Part shown: positions 9,090 through 15,932 of the stretch, piece after piece
How the letters are laid out: each line of letters starts with the position of its first letter
Numbering within the stretch: position 1 is the first letter of the stretch
Source: Clostridia bacterium
Lineage (GTDB): Bacteria > Bacillota_A > Clostridia > Oscillospirales > CAG-272
Assembly: GCA_017462125.1 (NCBI GenBank)
Contig: JAFTRQ010000146.1
Coordinates: forward strand, 1-22,423
DNA length: 22,423 bases
Direction: 5' to 3'
Notes under the pieces: model-generated
Database searches by the model: none
What the model was told of the DNA's origin: nothing
Seen by the model: the letters and a program-made list of their open reading frames with translations, nothing else
Position numbers and translations under genes: made by a program

Positions 9090-10301
9090 TTATCTTAACA
9101 AGATTCCGCAACCGGGCTCAAGCCAGAGGGGACTTGTTTTGCCGCCCTTATTGGTCAGCAGGGGCTTGAACCATCCAAGGCGCTCGGTGCTATAGCTTTG
9201 CAGGTCGCTTCCAAGGTCGATATGAACTCTCGTAGAGCTTGTGGGACTGCAATTGGCAACGAGGATCACGTCTCTGCCGTCCTTGTCAACGTAGTGACCG
9301 ATCATACATTCCTCGTCGGAGGAGAACTGCTTGATCGCGGGACATTCGGAGATCGGACGCGCACCCTTCAAGCCGTCGGGCTTGGAGAAGTACATACCCT
9401 TATAGTCCATATCAAAGAGAACCTCTCCCAAGGGCAGGATGCGGCGATTGACCTCGCGAAGGAGATACCAGGTAGGCGTGATGATATCCTCTCCCGTGGT
9501 GTCGTCGACGGGCGCGTAAAGATAACCGCCCCTCGAGAAATACAAGAACCAGCTGATGATCCGCGCGCCTGCCGCCAGAGCGGTGTAGCCCTGCAGGGCA
9601 AGGTTGCCCATTGTGGGGATGGTCAGCCAATCGCGGAGCTGATTACAGCAGGCGATAAATTGGAAGGGAAGATCATATTTGTCGCAGACCTCTCTTGCCT
9701 GCAGCATATTGCCAAAATATTGCTCTCTGCCGCCCTGTACCTTGAAATTGTCGGAGATGATGACCTTGTAGTTGTCAAGGCTGATTGCGTCGGGGTGAAC
9801 CTCCGCGGCGAATCGCTCCAGATATTCCTCGTAGGTAGCTGTTTCGAGCTGCGAAAGGTTGGGCGCGCCGCAAACCGCGTAGTTGGGGAAGAGGTTGATG
9901 TAAGCCTCAAGCCAAGGCGCTTTTTCGCGGACGCACTCGGTCATGATTCCCAATTTGTGAAAGAGTGTTGCGCCGGGCTCGTCGTTAAGGTAGATCGAGC
10001 GCACGTCGTGGGGGACGTTCTCAAGCAAAGCGTACATTGCCGCTCGCAGTTCGTCATCCGTGGCGGCGGGATTCATCAGAAGCTTTTCGTGGTCCGTGCT
10101 TCGCTCCGCGCTGTGCTCTCTGTCGGGCGTGTAATAGATCTCGAGCCCGAGCTCGCGGCATTTTTCGAATTCCGTGTCGGGAACGAAGCAGGAGGCGTTG
10201 AAGCCGCACTCCTTAATGCTTTCCAGCAGCTTGCTTGCCCGTTCGCCCTCGCGGGAGATCATTCCCCAAGGGAAGAGGATAAAACGGTCGAATTTTTTCA
10301 T
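9090..10301 (-). CDS. TIM-barrel glycoside hydrolase-like protein with DEP motif (family not recognised)
   Basis: This protein of about 403 residues begins MKKFDRFILFPWGM and looks like a beta/alpha barrel. IYLNDEPG (DEP at residues 107-109) resembles the acid/base site of clan GH-A and GH42/GH123-like hydrolases. ISLDNY, the segment LALQGYTALAAGARIISWFLY and a C-terminal beta-rich part ending EPGCGILLR also suit a retaining glycosidase with a C-terminal beta domain. There is no signal peptide. The ATG at 10301 is preferred over the GTG at 10310, because AAAGGA is too close to the latter. It follows the EamA gene by about 28 bases and is probably co-transcribed. The exact family and substrate are unknown; it could also be a catalytically inactive relative. 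Confidence 0.6.
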   Translation of the reverse strand: MKKFDRFILFPWGMISREGERASKLLESIKECGFNASCFVPDTEFEKCRELGLEIYYTPDREHSAERSTDHEKLLMNPAATDDELRAAMYALLENVPHDVRSIYLNDEPGATLFHKLGIMTECVREKAPWLEAYINLFPNYAVCGAPNLSQLETATYEEYLERFAAEVHPDAISLDNYKVIISDNFKVQGGREQYFGNMLQAREVCDKYDLPFQFIACCNQLRDWLTIPTMGNLALQGYTALAAGARIISWFLYFSRGGYLYAPVDDTTGEDIITPTWYLLREVNRRILPLGEVLFDMDYKGMYFSKPDGLKGARPISECPAIKQFSSDEECMIGHYVDKDGRDVILVANCSPTSSTRVHIDLGSDLQSYSTERLGWFKPLLTNKGGKTSPLWLEPGCGILLR

Positions 10302-10329
10302 AAAAGACACCGATCCTTTCGCAATATTT

Positions 10330-11277
10330 TTATTTGTCTGCTTTTTTGTAATTCAGCAGTAAAATACCGGTTGAAATAAGGATAAGAGTAACGATGAGAT
10401 TGACGGGGTTGACCGAGCTTGATTCGCCGGGGAGAAGCAGCATCGTCAGCAATACACCGAAAACAGGGGTCGTGAAGTTGAATACCGTAATCTTGGATAC
10501 GGGATTGTGCTTAAGCAAAATGCCCCAAAGCGAATAGGCAACCGCCGACAGAAGCGCCAGATAGATCAGGTCGAGCAGACCGAATACGTTTGAAAAATCA
10601 ACCGTTCCGCCAAAAATCAGACCGATCAGGATCATAAAGAAGCCGCCCACGATAAATTGGTAGCCGCTGATGGTGACGGGATCCTCGTATGCCGAATATT
10701 TTTTGATCAGCACGGAGGAGAACGAGAGGGCAATGGCGGACAGGAGAACGAAGGCGACACCCATCAGGTCAAGGGGATCGCTTGAGAGGGTGAGACCGTT
10801 GAGGTTGATCAGTACGATGCCGAGAAATCCGACAACGCAGGCAATGATCTTCTTGACGGTCAGCTTTTCCTGTCTGAAGATCAAGGATGCGATCAGAACC
10901 GCGAAAAACGCGCCGGAGCCGCTGGCAACGGTGCCCTTCACGCCGCTGGTGTAGGCAAGACCGAGGTAGAAGAAGACGTATTGGATCACAGTCTGTACCG
11001 ACGCTACGGTCAGAATGCGGCCGATGTTTTCCTTTTTGGGGATCAGCAGCTTTTTGCGGGCAATACTGAAAATAATAACGGTGAAAATACCTGCCAGAAA
11101 GAATCTGATGCCTGCAAAGAGCATGATCGAGGATACCCCCTCGACCTCAAGCAGACGGTAGCCTGTCTTGATTGCGGGAGTGGCGCTGCCCCAAAGCGCA
11201 CAGCAGAGCAGGGCAACCAAGGTCAAGACAATGGGGTTGGCGAATATATTCTGTTTTTTGTTATCAATCGGTGACAT
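10330..11277 (-). CDS. EamA/DMT family transporter
   Basis: This is a 315-residue membrane protein with about ten hydrophobic helices arranged as two EamA repeats. The first repeat starts at LTLVALLCCALWGSATPAIK (the W-G-S/A-x-P motif of the drug/metabolite transporter superfamily). The second begins near LMGVAFVLLSAIALSFSSVL. Substrates of this superfamily include amino acids, nucleosides and other metabolites; here it is unknown. AAAGGAG lies 7 bases before the ATG. It is downstream of azlCD and immediately upstream of the TIM-barrel hydrolase gene, all on the minus strand. Confidence 0.92.
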   Translation of the reverse strand: MSPIDNKKQNIFANPIVLTLVALLCCALWGSATPAIKTGYRLLEVEGVSSIMLFAGIRFFLAGIFTVIIFSIARKKLLIPKKENIGRILTVASVQTVIQYVFFYLGLAYTSGVKGTVASGSGAFFAVLIASLIFRQEKLTVKKIIACVVGFLGIVLINLNGLTLSSDPLDLMGVAFVLLSAIALSFSSVLIKKYSAYEDPVTISGYQFIVGGFFMILIGLIFGGTVDFSNVFGLLDLIYLALLSAVAYSLWGILLKHNPVSKITVFNFTTPVFGVLLTMLLLPGESSSVNPVNLIVTLILISTGILLLNYKKADK

Positions 11278-11358
11278 AAAGGGCTCCTTTGCTGTCTTGT
11301 ATATTGTTGTGGTTTGGTTGCGGAGGGATTTCCTTGATTTTATGGGGAGCTTGCTTTA

Positions 11359-11673
11359 TTATTTCACCAGCATCAAGATGCCTTCCACAGCCAACGCCGT
11401 TACACAGGAGATCACGGCGACGAGGGTCAGTCCCTTGCCCTTGTAAGCGAAGATGCCGCCCACAAGAAGGCCTGCGGCGCCCGAGATAATATTGCCCGTA
11501 GCGTAGAGTGCCGCAGGCAGGGTCATTGCCGCCAAAACCGAATAGGGGATATAGTACAAAAACGACTTGACGTAACGGTTCGTGATCTTTTTTCGCAGAG
11601 CCGCGAAGGGGATCGCGCGGATCAGATAAGTCGAGCCTGCCAAGATGAGAAGATAGATCCAAAAGTCTTTCAT
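11359..11673 (-). CDS. azlD: AzlD-type branched-chain amino acid transport subunit
   Basis: This is a 104-residue protein with three to four membrane helices, typical of AzlD. The family pattern TYLIRAIPFAAL near the N-terminus and YIPYSVLAAMTLPAALYATG in the middle are recognisable. AzlD works with AzlC as an exporter of branched-chain amino acids. Its ATG overlaps the azlC stop codon by one base (TAATG), which indicates translational coupling. An 81-base gap separates it from the EamA gene. Confidence 0.9.
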   Translation of the reverse strand: MKDFWIYLLILAGSTYLIRAIPFAALRKKITNRYVKSFLYYIPYSVLAAMTLPAALYATGNIISGAAGLLVGGIFAYKGKGLTLVAVISCVTALAVEGILMLVK

Positions 11674-12380
11674 TATGCATCCACCTCCGTTTCTTCATCC
11701 TTGATGGGGAAGAGCAGAGCGCCTGCTACGGCGGCAACGATAGCACAGATGCTGACCGAGATTCCCGAGGGGATCGTTTGAAGCAGGGGAATATAATAGA
11801 AGGCGCAATTGAGCGCTACCGCGATGACCACCACCGCAAGCACCGCCTTGGATTTTCTTGCAGGGGGAGCTACGATGGCGAGGAACATACCGTAGATCGC
11901 CAGACAGAGCGCGCTCATAACCATTGGAGGGAGCACGTTGCCGATCAAGGCACCGATCAGCGTACCCAACGTCCAACCGACGTAGGGGATCACAGAAAGG
12001 CCGAGAAAGAATTTCGGCTCTACCTCGTCCTCTGCCGCCGCAACGGCAAAGATCTCGTCGGTCATGAAGAAGCCTAACAGCCAACGCTTCCATCCGCTGA
12101 ATTTGTCGGAAACCTTTTGTGAGAGCGAGATCGACATAAAGGAATAACGCACATTGATCGTCAACTGCGAGATCAGCATTGCGGCGTATTGTCCGGGGTT
12201 GATCATCACATTAATACCCGCGAGCTGTCCTGCGGAGGTCACCGTGGTCATAGAAACGATGACAGCCTGCCACCATTCAAAGCCCATAGAAATTGCCATA
12301 ATGCCAAACGTAAACGATACCGAGAGGTATCCAAGACCGATGGGGATGCCTGAGCGCAAGCCCCTGAGAAAGAGTTTCAT
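11673..12380 (-). CDS. azlC: AzlC-type branched-chain amino acid exporter, large subunit
   Basis: This is a 235-residue integral membrane protein with the AzlC hallmarks: GIPIGLGYLSVSFTFG at the N-terminus, TSAGQLAGINVM, and QLTINVRYSFMSISLSQ in the core. Together with AzlD it exports branched-chain amino acids (and their analogues) across the cytoplasmic membrane. AAAGGA lies 10 bases before the ATG. It has its own near-consensus promoter. The leader holds only a short hairpin, too short for a T-box or Leu-responsive riboswitch-type element. Confidence 0.92.
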   Translation of the reverse strand: MKLFLRGLRSGIPIGLGYLSVSFTFGIMAISMGFEWWQAVIVSMTTVTSAGQLAGINVMINPGQYAAMLISQLTINVRYSFMSISLSQKVSDKFSGWKRWLLGFFMTDEIFAVAAAEDEVEPKFFLGLSVIPYVGWTLGTLIGALIGNVLPPMVMSALCLAIYGMFLAIVAPPARKSKAVLAVVVIAVALNCAFYYIPLLQTIPSGISVSICAIVAAVAGALLFPIKDEETEVDA

Positions 12381-12411
12381 TTTTGCTTGTCCTTTTGCGA
12401 ATTCAAGTTTT

Positions 12412-12440
12412 ATACGGTACCCCTTGGAAGGATGCCGTAT
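12412..12440 (-). promoter_or_regulatory. Inverted repeat in the azlC leader
   Basis: ATACGG (12412-12417) and CCGTAT (12435-12440) are complementary across 17 bases, between the azlC promoter and its ribosome binding site. It may be a regulator-binding dyad or a leader hairpin. A six-base match is modest evidence. Confidence 0.35.
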
Positions 12441-12451
12441 GATTTTGCTAT

Positions 12452-12480
12452 ATTATATCACATCTGCGCGCAAATTTCAA
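12452..12480 (-). promoter_or_regulatory. Promoter of azlC
   Basis: Minus-strand TTGAAA (12480-12475), 17-base spacer, TATAAT (12457-12452). The expected start is near 12445, about 65 bases before the azlC ATG. The same TTGAAA-17-TATAAT combination occurs in front of the three-part protein gene at 15859-15887. The 140 bases from 12481 to 12620 beyond it hold no gene or clear terminator that I can see. Confidence 0.75.
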
Positions 12481-12620
12481 TAGAAAATGCGACATTTGTT
12501 GGAATTTATGCCATAAACAAAAGCGGCTTTTGCGCCATTGCTCACAATTTAATCGTCCTTTCGCATGAAAAGCGGGGTGGCGCAGGCGAAAACGGGAAAA
12601 AGGATGATTGCCGTTTGCAA

Positions 12621-13874
12621 TTAAAATTCCTCCGTCGCGCATCTTCCTTCAAGCCAAGCGATCATATTGTTGACAAGAAGATTCCAGGATTGGAAGCCCC
12701 GGCCGTGGATACCCTCTCCCGTGTCGGGGTGGTAGTATTCGTGCATCTCGCCGCAATTTTCGATATCTTTGCCAAAAACGGTGATCAGTGTCTCGGCAAG
12801 GGCAGCTGCCTCGTCAATATAGCCGTAATTGATCAGCGCGCGGAAGCACATATAGTTAGCCACGCCCCACATGGGACCGAGCCAGCAGGAGGGGTTGCCC
12901 GATTGCCAATTTGCGTGCATTTTTTCCAGCCTTGAAAGGGAGCGGATGCCATATTCGCCGAAAAACGTGTTGCTGTTGAGCATATTTTCCTCAATTACTC
13001 TCGCTGCTCTTTCGGGTGTGGCGATGCCTGCCCAAAGCGCCATAAAGCCCGACCAGGAGTCGATTCGGAGAATGAGGCAATCCCAATGGCGGGGCTTGCC
13101 GCTGTGCAGGAATCTGTTGGGGTCAATGGGCTCCAGATTGACGTCGGCAGAGAAGTACATTCCGCATTTTTCGTCGTAAAGATGCTCGTTGATGGCATCC
13201 TTCAGCTCCGCCGCCTCGATGTCGTATGCGTTGGCCTTCTCCTCGTCGCCCATAGCCTCCATAATATATGCCATTGCGCGGAGCTCCTTGTACATCAGCA
13301 CGTTCAGATAGATTGAAGCTGTGCTTCCGTTGGGACGGAAGAACATCGAAGGGTCGTTGTCCACGCCAAGTGCCGTGTCGTCAAGGAAGATGTAGAGCCC
13401 TGTGGGCGCGTGCTTGCTGGTTCGTCTGTACCAATCGATGAAGCTCTCCAGCTTGCCGATCTTGTCGGCAAACCAAGAGGTGTCGTTGCCCGTCTGCTGT
13501 AAAATAAAGGCCAAATGCTGAGCAAGGCAGGGCTTGTGACCGTTTTTGGAATCCCTGATAAACGCAAGCTCGTGGTCGGCGTTGATCATAATGGGCATCT
13601 TGCCGCTCTCGTCGGTGTGCTCAAGAAAATTGAGGATACAGCCCTTTTCGCACTCTAAAAATTCGCTTTCGCCCGCGCCGCCGTTGTCGGCAATGATCTG
13701 GCGGACGGCTACGTCGGTGAGCCAGCTGTCCCAATCCCAAAGCTGATACTGATAGACCGCGCCCGGCACGATAAAGGGGTGGTTCAGCCGCTTCATAGGC
13801 GTGCGGGTCAGCTTGAGGTAGGAGTCCTTGGAGTAATTTTTTATAAGATCAATATATTTTTCAAGGTTTGTCAT
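12621..13874 (-). CDS. MGH1/GH63-like glycoside hydrolase, (alpha/alpha)6 barrel
   Basis: This 417-residue protein shows the alpha-toroid glycosidase pattern shared by GH37/GH63 and mannosylglycerate or glucosylglycerate hydrolases. QLWDWDSWLT (residues 44-53) lies near the N-terminus, FLDDTALGVDNDPSMFF in the middle, and WLGPMWGVANYM plus EMHEYYHPDTGEG..GFQSWN in the C-terminal half, where the acidic residues would form the active site. There is no signal peptide, so it is cytoplasmic. The start at 13874 (MTNLEKYI) has AAAGGACG upstream. The more distant start at 13916 is ruled out because it overlaps the promoter -10. It has its own promoter and no operon partner. A small compatible-solute glycoside or alpha-glucoside are possible substrates. 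Confidence 0.75.
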   Translation of the reverse strand: MTNLEKYIDLIKNYSKDSYLKLTRTPMKRLNHPFIVPGAVYQYQLWDWDSWLTDVAVRQIIADNGGAGESEFLECEKGCILNFLEHTDESGKMPIMINADHELAFIRDSKNGHKPCLAQHLAFILQQTGNDTSWFADKIGKLESFIDWYRRTSKHAPTGLYIFLDDTALGVDNDPSMFFRPNGSTASIYLNVLMYKELRAMAYIMEAMGDEEKANAYDIEAAELKDAINEHLYDEKCGMYFSADVNLEPIDPNRFLHSGKPRHWDCLILRIDSWSGFMALWAGIATPERAARVIEENMLNSNTFFGEYGIRSLSRLEKMHANWQSGNPSCWLGPMWGVANYMCFRALINYGYIDEAAALAETLITVFGKDIENCGEMHEYYHPDTGEGIHGRGFQSWNLLVNNMIAWLEGRCATEEF

Positions 13875-13904
13875 TTTTTTCGTCCTTTCGGTGGTTGTAT
13901 ATAC

Positions 13905-13933
13905 ATTATAATACAAAACGGGGAATAAAGCAA
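13905..13933 (-). promoter_or_regulatory. Promoter of the MGH1-like glycosidase gene
   Basis: Minus-strand TTGCTT (13933-13928), 17-base spacer, perfect TATAAT (13910-13905). The start site would be near 13898, about 24 bases before the chosen ATG. This also supports that start choice. Confidence 0.65.
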
Positions 13934-13984
13934 GCCGTGGAATAAAAAAAGCAAATTTGTACTATTGAACCGAATAATAAAAGC

Positions 13985-14052
13985 ATCACAAGCGAAATGT
14001 GTGATATTGTTATCGGAAAAATCGCAAATCAGTTTGTTTGTCGCAGATTTGC
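13985..14052. repeat. Two inverted repeats in an intergenic hairpin cluster
   Basis: ATCACA (13985-13990) with TGTGAT (14000-14005), and GCAAATC (14024-14030) with GATTTGC (14046-14052), lie next to each other in the gap between the glycosidase and lipoprotein genes, just beside a third, longer hairpin. They look like a small REP-like or palindromic intergenic element. No protein-coding potential was seen in 13934-14133. Confidence 0.45.
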
Positions 14053-14074
14053 TTCGCTGAAAACAAAGAATTTA

Positions 14075-14104
14075 CCCCCGACAGATTTGAAAATCTGTCG
14101 GGGG
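14075..14104 (-). terminator. Strong hairpin after the small lipoprotein gene
   Basis: CCCCCGACAGATTT (14075-14088) and AAATCTGTCGGGGG (14091-14104) are perfectly complementary. On the minus strand it begins 29 bases after the stop of the lipoprotein gene and is followed by TAAATTCTTTGTTTTC, a moderate T-rich tail. It is probably the terminator of the three-part protein/lipoprotein unit. Confidence 0.65.
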
Positions 14105-14133
14105 ATATCTGTTGATCTGTTCAATTTTGAGAA

Positions 14134-14448
14134 TTAACCACCGGGACGATATCCTTCATCACACGAAGTGGCTATCCCATTTTCATCAAAATGAATAAAA
14201 AACAGAACCTCCGGTGATGTTCCGAGGAATCCTACTTGTGGCTCTTTTATTGTATACCCGCATCGACAATTTCTGTATAGTCCATCTTCACTGGCAGGCA
14301 TAAGAACACAATCAAATTGTCCGTATTCATTTTCAATTTCTGCTGATGTTTTTCCTAAAAAATCGTCTTGTTTGTATTTGACATTGCACCCTGCAAGACA
14401 CATCATAAAAATAGAACAAACCAAAATTACAACTATTGCTTTTTTCAT
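14134..14448 (-). CDS. Small lipoprotein, function unknown
   Basis: This is a 104-residue predicted lipoprotein: MKKAIVVILVCSIFMMC then the lipobox LAGC with cysteine 21. The mature part contains DDFLGKTSAEIENEYGQFD, a short helix resembling the 'G-K-T-x-x-E-I-x-x-x-Y-G' pattern of SmpA/OmlA-like or BLIP-like small lipoproteins, then CRCGYTIKEPQVGFLG and VLFFIHFDENGIA. That last part is the strand layout expected of such a fold. AAGGTAAA precedes the ATG. It follows the three-part protein gene by 56 bases on the same strand and ends at a strong hairpin, so the two may form one unit. The fold guess is inference. Confidence 0.7.
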   Translation of the reverse strand: MKKAIVVILVCSIFMMCLAGCNVKYKQDDFLGKTSAEIENEYGQFDCVLMPASEDGLYRNCRCGYTIKEPQVGFLGTSPEVLFFIHFDENGIATSCDEGYRPGG

Positions 14449-14504
14449 TATTTTACCTTATTCTATAAATCTCTGCATATAACGTATTGTGAGAAAACTT
14501 GCTA

Positions 14505-15824
14505 TTATTGAATAGGATTGCAGGCTTTTGCCATACGAATAACACTTTCGTTCTCGGATTCAAGCTTTTCAAACCCAAGCTTTTCACAGATGTGAAGTAA
14601 GCGCGCATGATCAGCCGGAACGTCAATATAAGCGTTGCCGTCAATGCAAGACATTGCGTATTCTAACAAACGAGTGCCAAAACCGTTTCCTGGACGTGAT
14701 ATATATAAATTATCAAGGTGACCGTTTTCGACCGTGATGATTCCCATCAGTCTGTCCAATGATATGCCGTAGATTTTTCCACCCCGAGAAAGTACTTTCT
14801 GAATACGTTCAGCGATTAATCTTTCTTCTTCGGAAAAAATTCTTTCGTTTTCTTCTCTCGACAGGTGATAGATATGTCTTCCCCAACGATTTGCTTTAAC
14901 ATAAATATCTTTAATCTGATCTACGGTGCCTTCGAATTGGCTGCAAATTATTTCTTTTCCCATAGAGGCAACAAGAACAGAATCGGGATTTGCCCAAGGT
15001 TTGTTAATGCCAAAAAATATTGAAATGTCGCCACGTGCGAGTTTTTTTGTTCCGTCTATAAGATCCTTTCGGTTTGCCAAAACCTTATAGTTTCTTCTTT
15101 TGAAATAAAACATACTGCTCTCGCAGGTAAAATCCGAAGTAATTAAGGGGCCACTCATTATCGCCGCAAGCTTTAGCGAAGAGACGTCAATATCTTCGGG
15201 AATTTTGTCATATATTCCGTCAAACAATCTGAAATGAGCCCAATAGTCCTTGACCTCGGGTACGATAGCGGATTGCCAGCTGGCATAACAATCAATTAAT
15301 TGCATAATCACGAATTTACCGTCGAGGGCGTGAAATTCTTCTTCGCGCATATCACGGACTTTAGATTCGGTATAGGACTTTTCTGCTGTTTGCAGTTGAA
15401 TCGCAATTATGTCGCCATCCTCGAATATTCTTTCTAAATGGACGTTGGGCTTAATCTTTTTCTTGGGTGGCTGAGGAGACGTTAGTTTATCTTTGAACGC
15501 TGCAAGAGCCTTTTTGCGGGCATTAAGCGTCTTTTCGCCGGCTTCTTCCCATATTTCAAGGCCGAATCCGCTGTCGATCATTTCTATCGCTTTGTTACGA
15601 ACGGCGTCTGTCAGAATCCCTTTTTTCCACATGAAATCCGCAAGAGAATAGTAATAGTTACACCATTCTATCGAATCGGATTCGTCGCACATTTCTTTGC
15701 GAACATACTCGTCAATTTTGATCAGCGCATCTTCAACGCTATATTTATAAAAGGCAGCGGTATAGTCTGAGTAAAGATCTTGTGCCGTGTCATTTCCTGT
15801 AACGCTCGTATTCCAAGTTCCCAT
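14505..15824 (-). CDS. Three-part protein: DUF4259-like, Imm26-like and GNAT-like regions
   Basis: This is a 439-residue cytoplasmic protein. Residues 1-113 start MGTWNTSVTGNDTAQDLYSD and match the pattern of DUF4259 (MGxWGTGxFxxDxAxD). A Pro/Lys-rich linker (about 115-127) follows. Residues 130-300 begin FEDGDIIAIQLQT and contain a middle YFKRRNYKVL segment, resembling the Imm26 immunity family (GDIFAIPL). Residues about 330-439 look like a GNAT domain: LDNLYISRPGNGFGTRLLEYAM has the acetyl-CoA loop pattern R-x-x-G-x-G, and ICEKLGFEKL is the usual C-terminal motif. AAAGGAG is 7 bases before the ATG, and a TTGAAA-17-TATAAT promoter lies upstream. No toxin gene is in view. Domain names are pattern-based and need a profile search. 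Confidence 0.7.
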   Translation of the reverse strand: MGTWNTSVTGNDTAQDLYSDYTAAFYKYSVEDALIKIDEYVRKEMCDESDSIEWCNYYYSLADFMWKKGILTDAVRNKAIEMIDSGFGLEIWEEAGEKTLNARKKALAAFKDKLTSPQPPKKKIKPNVHLERIFEDGDIIAIQLQTAEKSYTESKVRDMREEEFHALDGKFVIMQLIDCYASWQSAIVPEVKDYWAHFRLFDGIYDKIPEDIDVSSLKLAAIMSGPLITSDFTCESSMFYFKRRNYKVLANRKDLIDGTKKLARGDISIFFGINKPWANPDSVLVASMGKEIICSQFEGTVDQIKDIYVKANRWGRHIYHLSREENERIFSEEERLIAERIQKVLSRGGKIYGISLDRLMGIITVENGHLDNLYISRPGNGFGTRLLEYAMSCIDGNAYIDVPADHARLLHICEKLGFEKLESENESVIRMAKACNPIQ

Positions 15825-15858
15825 TACTTTTCTCCTTTATTATATTTTTGGTGTTTTT

Positions 15859-15887
15859 ATTATAGCATTATCTAACGTTCTTTTCAA
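15859..15887 (-). promoter_or_regulatory. Promoter of the three-part protein gene
   Basis: Minus-strand TTGAAA (15887-15882), 17-base spacer, TATAAT (15864-15859). The expected start is near 15852, about 28 bases before the ATG. Confidence 0.75.
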
Positions 15888-15900
15888 GTGGTTTAATAAA

Positions 15901-15925
15901 AAAGCACCGCTTTTGGCGGTGCTTT
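15901..15925 (-). terminator. Rho-independent terminator of the purine permease gene
   Basis: On the minus strand AAAGCACCGC (15925-15916), a 5-base loop, and GCGGTGCTTT (15910-15901) run straight into TTTATTAAAC. It begins 8 bases after the permease stop codon. This is a classical intrinsic terminator. Confidence 0.9.
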
Positions 15926-15932
15926 CAAAAAA

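Noticed and set aside
9198..10379. 393-codon open frame on the plus strand
   Set aside because: Antisense to the TIM-barrel hydrolase gene; composition is that of a reverse-complement shadow.
12381..12451. T-box or amino-acid riboswitch before azlC
   Set aside because: The leader is only about 65 bases and lacks the T-box core sequence.
12387..12935. 182-codon open frame on the plus strand
   Set aside because: It overlaps the azlC promoter and the 3' part of the MGH1-like gene in antisense and has no domain pattern.
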